Below, in pieces: positions 28,400 through 35,829 of a DNA stretch of 63,448 bases. The DNA is from Thiobacillus sp. (GTDB taxonomy: Bacteria > Pseudomonadota > Gammaproteobacteria > Burkholderiales > Thiobacillaceae). The DNA is taken from assembly GCA_019459325.1 (NCBI GenBank), contig JAIBFA010000003.1, forward strand, positions 1 to 63,448, read 5' to 3'. Numbering within the stretch: the stretch's first letter is position 1; every line of letters starts with the position of its first letter. Both the position numbers and the translations under genes were made by a program. The notes beneath the pieces were generated by a model, which was given only the letters and a program-made list of their open reading frames with translations, was not told the origin of the DNA and ran no database searches.

Positions 28400-29386
28400 A
28401 TGCATCTGAATGCCGTACTGAAAACACTGATCGCCACACTGACGGGCACCCTCCTGGTCAGCGGCGCGCAGGCCGCGCCCACGCTGAAACTCGGTCTGAC
28501 CACCTGGATCGGCTACTCGCCGTTCTATGTGGCCGACGCACTCGACCTGTACAAGAAATACGACCTCAAGGTGAAGCTGCAGACCTTCACCGATCCCGCC
28601 ATGTTGCCGTCCGCGCTGGCAGGCGGCGCCATCGACGGCGCGCTGATGACCTACGACCAGGTGGTCGGCGCGGCCGGTCAGGGACAGAACTTCAAGGTGG
28701 TGATGCCAGTCGACTATTCCTACGGCGGCGACGCCGTGCTCGCCGACAAATCGATCACCAAGGTCAGCCAGCTGAAAGGCAAGAAGGTCGCCTACGCGCC
28801 GCTGTCGCCGTCCGACTTCCTGCTCGCCTATGCGCTCAAGATCAACGGCATGAGCGACAAGGACATCCAGCCGGTGAACATGACGCCGGAAGCGGTCCCC
28901 GCGGCGATGGCCTCCGGCGCCACCCCGGCAGGCGTCACCTACGAGCCCAATGTGTCTCAGATCCTGGCGAGCGGCAAAGGCAAATACCACGTCATCTATT
29001 CCTCGCGCGAAGCGCCCGGCATCATCACCGACGTGCTCGCCTTCGACGTCAAAAAGCTTGGCAAGGACGACAAGCAGATCATGGCGCTGATGCGCGGCTA
29101 CCTCGACGGCCTGGCCTACATGAAGGCCAAGCCCGCCGAAGCGGCCAAGCTGATCGGCAAGGCGGTGGGCGTGTCCGACAAGGAAGCGCTGGAACAGCTG
29201 AGCGGCGTGTACAACATCCCGCTCGCGGAAATGCCCAAGACCTACGCCAAGGGCAAGGACACGACCTCCTTCTATGTCAGCGGCGAAATCATCAACGAGC
29301 TCCTGCTGAAGAACGGCCAGATCAAAAAGACGGTCGCGATTCCCTCGACCCTGGACGACCGCTACGTGAAGGCCCTGCTGAAATAA
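28400..29386 (+). CDS. NitT/TauT-type ABC substrate-binding protein
   Basis: 328 aa periplasmic binding protein of the NMT1/THI5-like family. A signal peptide ends near GAQA-AP (residue 25). The mature start TLKLGLTTWIGYSPFYVADALDLYKKYDL and the pattern LAGGAIDGALMTYDQVV are typical. A ribosome site AAGGAG is at 28389-28394. It is the first gene behind the riboswitch, so guanidine or a guanidine-like compound is the likely ligand. No matching ATPase or permease gene follows, so it must use a transporter encoded elsewhere or act as a sensor. Confidence 0.9.
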   Translation: MHLNAVLKTLIATLTGTLLVSGAQAAPTLKLGLTTWIGYSPFYVADALDLYKKYDLKVKLQTFTDPAMLPSALAGGAIDGALMTYDQVVGAAGQGQNFKVVMPVDYSYGGDAVLADKSITKVSQLKGKKVAYAPLSPSDFLLAYALKINGMSDKDIQPVNMTPEAVPAAMASGATPAGVTYEPNVSQILASGKGKYHVIYSSREAPGIITDVLAFDVKKLGKDDKQIMALMRGYLDGLAYMKAKPAEAAKLIGKAVGVSDKEALEQLSGVYNIPLAEMPKTYAKGKDTTSFYVSGEIINELLLKNGQIKKTVAIPSTLDDRYVKALLK

Positions 29387-29394
29387 AGCGTCGA

Positions 29395-29419
29395 CCGCCC
29401 TCCCCGGGGGGTGGTTTTT
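29395..29419 (+). terminator. Intra-operon attenuator after the binding-protein gene
   Basis: CCGCCC (29395-29400), loop of 8, GGGTGG (29409-29414), then TTTTT: a G-C rich hairpin with one G-T pair and a T-run. It would keep the binding protein in excess over the downstream genes. It overlaps the purine-rich region before the next start codon. Confidence 0.55.
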
Positions 29420-29422
29420 CTC

Positions 29423-30445
29423 ATGAATCCAGCCATGTCCACCCGATTGTTCCGCCATCCCGACGGCGCCCTGCCCAATACGCTGGCGCTTGCCTATTCA
29501 CTCTCCGGCTATGCCGGCGGCGTGTGGCTGATGGCGACCGCATCGTGGCCGTGGGCGCTGGCCGCCACGCTGTGGTTCGCGCATGCATTGATCGTCGCGG
29601 CCTACCTGTTCCACGAATTCGCCCACGGCACCATTTTTACCCGGCCCGAAGCCAACACCCGCGGCGGCGTGCTGATGACCTGGCTCACCGGCAGCTGCTA
29701 CGCCCGCTACGAACACCTGCGTCGCAAGCACATGCGTCACCACGTCGACCGCGCTGACGTCATCAGCCTCGACACCAAGGCGCTGCTGCTGGCCTCTCCC
29801 GCCTGGGTGCGGCGCACGGTACTGGCGCTGGAGTGGGCCTACGTGCCGGCGGTGGAGCTGCTGATGCACGCCTACGTCATCGCACGGCCCTTCCTCGATC
29901 CGCAACGCCGCGCCGATCGCGGCCGCGTGCTCGCCATTCTGTTTGTCCGCGGCAGCGCATTCGCGGCGCTCGGCATGTTCGCGCCGCGCGCGCTGCTGCT
30001 GTATGGCGTCGCCTACCTGATCATGGTCAGCGTGCTGCGTTTCGCCGACGCCTTCCAGCACACCTACGACGCCTACGCGATTCCCGACAGCGAGCCGGTG
30101 CCGGCCGACACGCATCGCGACAAGGCCTACGAGCAGGCCCACACCTATTCCAATCTCGCCAGCCTGCGCTGGCCCTGGCTCAACCTGCTGCTGCTCAACT
30201 TCCCCTATCACAACGCCCATCACGAGAAGCCGACCGCACCGTGGTATCGCCTGCCCGCGCTGCACCGCGAGCTATACGGTAACGACCCGGGGCAGGCGAT
30301 TCCGATGGCGAAGCTGCTGTTGCCCTTCCATCGCCATCGCGTCAGACGCGTGCTAGCCGACGACTACGGCGAGGTCGATCCGCGGGCCGGGCATGCCGAG
30401 GGCTTCGTCGGCGCGGTGTCGGTGTCCTTTCTGACCGCGGTGTGA
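29423..30445 (+). CDS. Membrane di-iron fatty-acid-desaturase-like enzyme
   Basis: 340 aa with about four to six membrane helices. The three histidine boxes of the membrane di-iron family are intact: HEFAH (His 64/68), HLRRKHMRHH (His 98-107) and HNAHH (His 263-267), plus a further His in FQHTYD. Known members desaturate or hydroxylate lipids, alkanes and similar substrates using O2. Placement in a guanidine-riboswitch operon suggests an unusual, perhaps nitrogen-containing, substrate. ATG at 29423 is preferred over 29435 because of the purine-rich sequence before it. Confidence 0.85.
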   Translation: MNPAMSTRLFRHPDGALPNTLALAYSLSGYAGGVWLMATASWPWALAATLWFAHALIVAAYLFHEFAHGTIFTRPEANTRGGVLMTWLTGSCYARYEHLRRKHMRHHVDRADVISLDTKALLLASPAWVRRTVLALEWAYVPAVELLMHAYVIARPFLDPQRRADRGRVLAILFVRGSAFAALGMFAPRALLLYGVAYLIMVSVLRFADAFQHTYDAYAIPDSEPVPADTHRDKAYEQAHTYSNLASLRWPWLNLLLLNFPYHNAHHEKPTAPWYRLPALHRELYGNDPGQAIPMAKLLLPFHRHRVRRVLADDYGEVDPRAGHAEGFVGAVSVSFLTAV

Positions 30446-30446
30446 C

Positions 30447-31340
30447 GTGACGACGCTGCCGCTGTTCCTTCCGCGCCACCAGGGCATGGCGGTCTCCGCC
30501 CTGCTGGGCGGCGCCGTGCTGTGGGGGCTGTTCTGGTGGCCGCTGAAGGCGCTGGACGCCGCCGGCATCCACGGCAGTTTCGTGCAGGCGGTGGCCTACG
30601 GCCTGCCGGCACTGGTGCTGCTTCCATGGGTCTTCCGCACGCCGCCGCGTCGCGGCCAAACCGGGCTGCTGCTGCTCATCGCACTCCTCGGCGGCTGGGC
30701 CAATGCGTCCTTCGCCACCTCGCTCACCTACGGCAGCGTGGTGCGGGTGTTGCTGCTGTTCTATCTGGCGCCGGTGTGGACCATCCTCGCCGCACGGCTG
30801 TTTCTCGGCGAAGCCTTCACCCGCCTGCGCCTGACCGCGCTCGGCCTCGCACTCGCCGGGCTGGCGTTCACGCTCGGCGGCCCCGACCTGCTGACCGCGC
30901 CGCTCTCCGCCATCGACCTGCTGGCGCTGTCCTCGGGCCTCGCCTTTGCGCTCAACAACGTCGCCATCCGTGCCGGCCACGGCCTGCCCGATGCGGCGCG
31001 CGCGGTCGCGGTATTTGCCGGCTGCGCCGTCATCTCGCTCGGTTTCATGGGCTGGAACGGCCAGCCGGTGCCGGCACTCGACGCGTCGCACCTGCTGGCG
31101 CTGGCGGCGCTGGCGCTGGTCTGGGTGCTGCCCGGCACGCTCGCCACCTTCTACGGCGTCGCCCGTCTCGACGCCGGCAAGGCAGCCATCCTGCTGCTGG
31201 CCGAGCTGGTCGTCGGCGTGGTCTCCGCCGTGCTCCTCGGCGGCGAGGCGCTGTCGCTGCAGGAGGCAGTGGGCGGCACGCTGATCCTCGCCGCGGCCGT
31301 GATCGAAGCGCGCACCGAATCGACGGGAGTCCTCGCATGA
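30447..31340 (+). CDS. EamA/DMT-family transporter
   Basis: 297 aa with ten predicted membrane helices in two EamA repeats (LLGGAVLWGLFWWPLKALDAAG; LALVWVLPGTLATFYGVARLDAGKAAILLLAE). Drug/metabolite transporters export amino acids, amines and similar small molecules. In this operon export or uptake of a guanidine derivative or breakdown product is likely. Start GTG at 30447, one base after the previous stop; an ATG 13 codons in is the alternative. The stop overlaps the next start (ATGA). Confidence 0.88.
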   Translation: MTTLPLFLPRHQGMAVSALLGGAVLWGLFWWPLKALDAAGIHGSFVQAVAYGLPALVLLPWVFRTPPRRGQTGLLLLIALLGGWANASFATSLTYGSVVRVLLLFYLAPVWTILAARLFLGEAFTRLRLTALGLALAGLAFTLGGPDLLTAPLSAIDLLALSSGLAFALNNVAIRAGHGLPDAARAVAVFAGCAVISLGFMGWNGQPVPALDASHLLALAALALVWVLPGTLATFYGVARLDAGKAAILLLAELVVGVVSAVLLGGEALSLQEAVGGTLILAAAVIEARTESTGVLA

Positions 31341-31987
31341 GCCCTTCCCGCACCGCGCTGCTGGTGATCGACATGCAGCGCGACTTTCTCGACCCCGGCG
31401 GCTATGCGGCCGCGACCGGCATGGACATTGACGCCCTGCGGCACCCCATTCAGGCCGTGCGCAAGCTGCTGGGCGCCGCACGCCGGCTCGGCATGCTGGT
31501 GGTGCATACGCGCGAAGGCCACCGCCCCGATCTGGCGGATTGCCCACCTGCCAAGTTGGCGCGCAGCCGGGCCGCCGGCGCCGAGATCGGCAGCGCCGGT
31601 CCGCTCGGGCGCCTGCTGGTGCGCGGCGAGTTCGGCCACGACTTCATCGACGAACTGCAGCCGCTTCCCGGCGAAACGGTCATCGACAAGCCCGGCTACG
31701 GCGCCTTCCACCAGACCGATCTGGCGCAGGTCCTGCAGAACCGCGGCATCGACCACCTCATCCTCGGCGGGGTCACCACCGAAGTCTGCGTGCATTCGAC
31801 CCTGCGCGAGGCGGTCGATCGCGGCTACTGCTGCGTGCTGGCCGCCGACGCCTGCGGGTCCGCATACCCGCATCTGCACGCCGCCGCCCTGCAGATGGTG
31901 GCGGTGGAGGGCGGCGTGTTCGGCCGCGTGGCCGACAGCGGAACGCTCATCGCCGAACTGGAACGCACCCAGGAGGCGGCACCATGA
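31337..31987 (+). CDS. Isochorismatase-like cysteine hydrolase
   Basis: 216 aa. The catalytic triad of the family is visible: Asp12 in LLVIDMQRDF, Lys118 in IDKPGYGAFHQT and Cys151 in GGVTTEVCVHSTLREA with the preceding cis-peptide. Known members hydrolyse C-N bonds of ureides, biuret, ureidoacrylate and related compounds. In a guanidine-controlled operon a guanylurea-, carbamate- or amidine-like substrate is reasonable but unproven. Both ends overlap neighbours by four bases. Confidence 0.92.
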   Translation: MSPSRTALLVIDMQRDFLDPGGYAAATGMDIDALRHPIQAVRKLLGAARRLGMLVVHTREGHRPDLADCPPAKLARSRAAGAEIGSAGPLGRLLVRGEFGHDFIDELQPLPGETVIDKPGYGAFHQTDLAQVLQNRGIDHLILGGVTTEVCVHSTLREAVDRGYCCVLAADACGSAYPHLHAAALQMVAVEGGVFGRVADSGTLIAELERTQEAAP

Positions 31988-32766
31988 CCCAGGTACTGCG
32001 CCTGTGGCCGCTGCTCACCGGCCTGCACAAATACGACAAATCGCTGTCGACCCGCAACCGCGGCCACGGCCAGACCATCGAGGCGCCCATCCTCGCCTAC
32101 CTGATCGAGACGAAAAATGGCCGCATCCTCTACGACGTCGGCTGCGACTACGCCAAGATCGCCGACCCCGCGCTGCGCGACCGCTACTACGATCCCGAAT
32201 CCTTCCCCTTCGGCCCGCCCGAGATGCGCGAGGAGGACCGCATTCCGCATCATCTGGAGCGGCTGGGGCTGACCGCCCTGGATGTCGACGTGGTGTTCGT
32301 CGGCCACCTGCACTTCGACCACGCCGGCGGCCTGTGCGACGTCTGCGGCGCCGAGGTGCACGTGCAGCAGGACGAACTCGACGCGGCGCGTACAGGCCTC
32401 GACATCGCCGTGTTTCCAGACGAGCTTGCCGGCACCACGAACTGGAAAGTGCAGCAGGGCGAATACGAACTGGTGCCCGGCGTGCGCGCCGTCGCCAGCC
32501 CCGGCCACACCGCCGGCCACATGTCGCTGTTCATCGAGTTGCCGAAGGGTCCGCCGGTCATCCTGTGCGGCGACGCCGCCGACCTCGCGGAAAACCTGGC
32601 GCAGGAAATCGCTCCCGGCCTGTGCTGGCAGGACCGCGAAGAGCAGGCGCTGGAAAGCATCCGCAAGCTCAAGCGGCTGGCACGGGAGGAACGCGCCGAG
32701 CTGTGGCCCAACCACGATATCGCCTTCTGGCGCAGCCTGCGGCGCTTTCCCGAATTCCATGAATAG
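31984..32766 (+). CDS. Metallo-beta-lactamase-fold hydrolase (AHL-lactonase-like)
   Basis: 260 aa. Zinc motif HLHFDH at residues 108-113, third His in SPGHTAGH and the Asp in CGDAAD, with a final His in WPNHD. This spacing is that of the AttM/AiiA lactonase group, but real substrates in the group vary widely (lactones, amides, esters). The context suggests a step acting on a hydrolysable intermediate rather than quorum signals. The start overlaps the previous stop (ATGA). Confidence 0.9.
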   Translation: MTQVLRLWPLLTGLHKYDKSLSTRNRGHGQTIEAPILAYLIETKNGRILYDVGCDYAKIADPALRDRYYDPESFPFGPPEMREEDRIPHHLERLGLTALDVDVVFVGHLHFDHAGGLCDVCGAEVHVQQDELDAARTGLDIAVFPDELAGTTNWKVQQGEYELVPGVRAVASPGHTAGHMSLFIELPKGPPVILCGDAADLAENLAQEIAPGLCWQDREEQALESIRKLKRLAREERAELWPNHDIAFWRSLRRFPEFHE

Positions 32767-34969
32767 GTGGATGCCTCCCCAGCAGCCTGAGGTATCGGCC
32801 GCGACGGACCCCGCCGCGCCGCTCGACATCACGCGCCTGCTCACCACCATCACCGACAACCTGGTCGGCATGATCTACCGCTGCCGCATCGACGCGATCT
32901 GGACCATGGAATACGTCAGCGACGGCTGCCACAAGCTCACCGGCTATCGCCCTGACGAGCTCATTTTCAACAACCGGGTGTCCTACGACCAGATGACCCT
33001 GCCCGAGGACCGCGCGCGCGTCGGCCGCGCGATCCATGCCGCGCTCGAAGCCAACGAAGCCTTCGACGTGGAATACCGCATCCGCCGCGCCGACGGCTGC
33101 ATCCGCTGGGTGCTGGAGCGCGGCGTCGGCCTGCGCAACGCGCACGGCCAGCTGGCCTGGATCGAAGGCTTCATCCAGGACATTTCCGAGCGCATGGCCG
33201 CCAACGAGGCACTGCACGAAGCGGTGCGGCGCTACCGCAGCCTGTTCGAACACGCCACCGAGGGCATCTTCCAGACCACGCCCGAAGGCCGTTATCTCAA
33301 TGCCAACCCGGCGCTCGCGCGCATCTACGGCCATGATTCGCCGGACACGCTGATCGAACACCTGCATGACATCCCGCGTCAGCTGTATGTGTCGCCGGAG
33401 CGGCGCGCGGAATTCGTGCGCCTGATGCAGGAGCACGGCGTGGTGCGCAACTTCGAATCGCAGGTCTATCAGCTCGACGGCAGCGTCATCTGGATCTCCG
33501 AAAACGCGCGTGCTGTCAAAAACACGGACGGCAGCGTGCAGTTTTTCGAAGGCACCGTGGTCGACATCACCGAGCGCAAGCAGCACGAAGCCGAACTCGA
33601 ACATCAGGCCAGCCACGACAGCCTGACCGGCCTGCCCAATCGTTCGCTGTTGCGCGACCGCATCGACCAGGCCATCGTCAAGGCGCGGCGCCACGACAGG
33701 CGGGTGGCGGTGGTGTTCGTCGACCTCGACCACTTCAAGCTGATCAACGACAGTCTCGGCCACCATGTCGGCGACCGGCTGCTGCTGGAAGTCGCGGCGC
33801 GGCTCACGTCCTGCATCCGCAGCCACGACAGCGTGGCGCGCCAGGGCGGCGACGAGTTCGTGCTGGTGCTCACCGAGCAGCATGACGAGAATGAAATTCT
33901 CGCTGTCATCCGCCGTCTGCTGGAAACGATCTCCCAGCCATGGGTGAACGACGGGCAGGAATACGGCCTGAGCTGCAGCATCGGCATCAGTTGCTATCCG
34001 CAGGACGGCGACGATCCCGACGCGCTGCTGCGTTCTGCAGACGCTGCCATGTACAAGGCCAAGGAATCCGGCCGCAGCACCTACCACTTCTATACGCCCG
34101 AACTGAACCAGGCGATCAGCGAACGTCTGGAACTGGAAAACAGCCTGCGCCATGCCCTGGAACGCGACGAGTTCCGCGTCTACTACCAGCCGCGCGTCGA
34201 AGTCGCCAGCGGCCGCATTGTCGGCGCCGAAGCGCTGATCCGCTGGGAGTGCCCGGGCAAGGGTCTGATACTGCCCGACAGCTTCATTTCGATCGCCGAG
34301 GAAACCGGGCTCATCATCCCCATCGGACAATGGATCCTGCAGGAAGCCTGCCGCCAGAACAGCGCCTGGCTGCGCGCCGGCCTGCCGCCCATCAGTGTCT
34401 CGGTGAACCTGTCGCCGATCCAGTTCCGCCATGCCGGGCTGGTGCAGTCGGTGGCCGATGCGCTGCAGCAGGCAAATCTCGACCCGGCCTGCCTGGAACT
34501 GGAGCTGACCGAATCCTTCGTCATGCACGACGCCGAACGCATCAACGTCGCCATGCAGTCGCTGAAAGCCCTGGGCGTCGACATCGCGGTGGACGACTTC
34601 GGCACCGGCTATTCGAGCCTGAGCTATCTCAAGCGCTTTCCGGTCGATCGCCTCAAGGTGGACAAGCACTTCGTGCGCGACATCGACAGCGACCCCGACG
34701 ACGCCGCCATCGTGCGCGCCGTCATCAGCCTCGGCCATGCCCTGGGGCTCAAGGTGGTGGCGGAAGGCGTGGAAACCCGGGCCCACCTCGATTTCCTGCA
34801 CCAGCACGGCTGCGACGAACTGCAGGGCTATTACTTCAGCCGGCCGGTTCCCGCGGCCGGGATGGAGGTGCTGCTGCGCGGTCTGGCGAACGACGCCTGC
34901 CATGGCCAGACGCTCACCGACCCCCGCGCAGCCGACGCGCGCCGCTGCAGGGAGCAGATTTTCGAATGA
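32759..34969 (+). CDS. PAS-PAS-GGDEF-EAL cyclic-di-GMP enzyme
   Basis: 736 aa. PAS 1 (ITDNLVGMIYRCRID, about residues 30-145), PAS 2 (FEHATEGIFQTTPEGRYL, about 160-280), then GGDEF (RQGGDEFVLVL) and EAL (GAEALIRWE; DDFGTGYSSLSYLKRFP). Signature residues of both domains are kept, so synthesis, hydrolysis or both are possible. Start ATG at 32759 overlaps the previous gene by 8 bp; an ATG at 32771 is equally possible. Its position inside the riboswitch operon ties c-di-GMP to guanidine availability. Confidence 0.9.
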   Translation: MNRWMPPQQPEVSAATDPAAPLDITRLLTTITDNLVGMIYRCRIDAIWTMEYVSDGCHKLTGYRPDELIFNNRVSYDQMTLPEDRARVGRAIHAALEANEAFDVEYRIRRADGCIRWVLERGVGLRNAHGQLAWIEGFIQDISERMAANEALHEAVRRYRSLFEHATEGIFQTTPEGRYLNANPALARIYGHDSPDTLIEHLHDIPRQLYVSPERRAEFVRLMQEHGVVRNFESQVYQLDGSVIWISENARAVKNTDGSVQFFEGTVVDITERKQHEAELEHQASHDSLTGLPNRSLLRDRIDQAIVKARRHDRRVAVVFVDLDHFKLINDSLGHHVGDRLLLEVAARLTSCIRSHDSVARQGGDEFVLVLTEQHDENEILAVIRRLLETISQPWVNDGQEYGLSCSIGISCYPQDGDDPDALLRSADAAMYKAKESGRSTYHFYTPELNQAISERLELENSLRHALERDEFRVYYQPRVEVASGRIVGAEALIRWECPGKGLILPDSFISIAEETGLIIPIGQWILQEACRQNSAWLRAGLPPISVSVNLSPIQFRHAGLVQSVADALQQANLDPACLELELTESFVMHDAERINVAMQSLKALGVDIAVDDFGTGYSSLSYLKRFPVDRLKVDKHFVRDIDSDPDDAAIVRAVISLGHALGLKVVAEGVETRAHLDFLHQHGCDELQGYYFSRPVPAAGMEVLLRGLANDACHGQTLTDPRAADARRCREQIFE

Positions 34970-35787
34970 CGGCACGCATGCCTTTGCCCCCCGCCGACCC
35001 GATCGAACTACCGGCTCCGGTTCCCGATGCCTACCTGGGCGTATGGCGGCGCAGCCTGCTCGAAACGCCCGATCTGCGCGACGAACACAGCCGCGTGCTG
35101 TGGCTGCAGACCCCGCGCTGGCACGCCGATCTGCGCATCCCTGCCGGACGGCCGGATTTTTCCGGGGTGGGCCGCCTGGCCGAATGCGACGACACGCAAC
35201 TGGCCTGGCTCGCCACCCAGCAGGGATTCTGCGGCCTCACCCAGGTCGACGGCGAGCGCTGCACCTGGCATCGCCTCAACGACTTCCAGCCCGCCAACGG
35301 CAGCCGCGACATCGGCCGCATGGGCTTCGACGGCGAACGCGTGACCGAGACCGGCATCGAAGCCGACTATCTGGAAATCTGGGAGCGCCTGCCCGAGAGC
35401 CGCGGCGGGACCGCCGCGCTCGAACTGATGACGGAAGGCGGCCGCCCGCCCGACCGTCCCACCTGGCTGCTGCTCGCCGGCGACTGTTTCATGTTCGTGC
35501 GCGGCCGCGCCCTCCCCCTGCCCGGCGCTGCCGATTTGTCCTGCCTGATCGCGCGGGTCCGGCCCTCGCGCGCGCAATGGCTCGACTGGCTGGATGTCGA
35601 AATCAGCTTCGGCCACTGCACCGGTCCCGCGCCCTGGCGCATCGAGCACTCCACCCTGCCCTTCCGCGAGGGACAGTGCGTCACCCACCCCGGCGCGCTC
35701 CAGCGACGCGGCCACCGCATCGCCGTCGAGGGCGGTCACGCGCGGCTCTGGAATATCCTGGACTGGAATTTGGACGCATCGCGCTGA
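34966..35787 (+). CDS. Unknown protein, last gene of the guanidine operon
   Basis: 273 aa, no signal peptide and no membrane segment. Rich in Trp, Arg and Asp, with motifs LGVWRRSLLET, WLQTPRWHADLRIP, HRLNDFQPANGSRDIGRMGFDG and YLEIWERLPES. It has weak pattern similarity to the HRI1-type beta-barrel family, too weak to name it. Its start overlaps the GGDEF-EAL stop (ATGA), so it belongs to the same operon. Confidence 0.7.
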   Translation: MTARMPLPPADPIELPAPVPDAYLGVWRRSLLETPDLRDEHSRVLWLQTPRWHADLRIPAGRPDFSGVGRLAECDDTQLAWLATQQGFCGLTQVDGERCTWHRLNDFQPANGSRDIGRMGFDGERVTETGIEADYLEIWERLPESRGGTAALELMTEGGRPPDRPTWLLLAGDCFMFVRGRALPLPGAADLSCLIARVRPSRAQWLDWLDVEISFGHCTGPAPWRIEHSTLPFREGQCVTHPGALQRRGHRIAVEGGHARLWNILDWNLDASR

Positions 35788-35829
35788 GCCCCTGCCTTGT
35801 GGTCAGGGCGGGACAGGGCGTGGAACAGG

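Noticed and set aside
35788..35829. Terminator between the two converging c-di-GMP regions
   Set aside because: Only a short imperfect CCCTG/CAGGG stem with no T-run.
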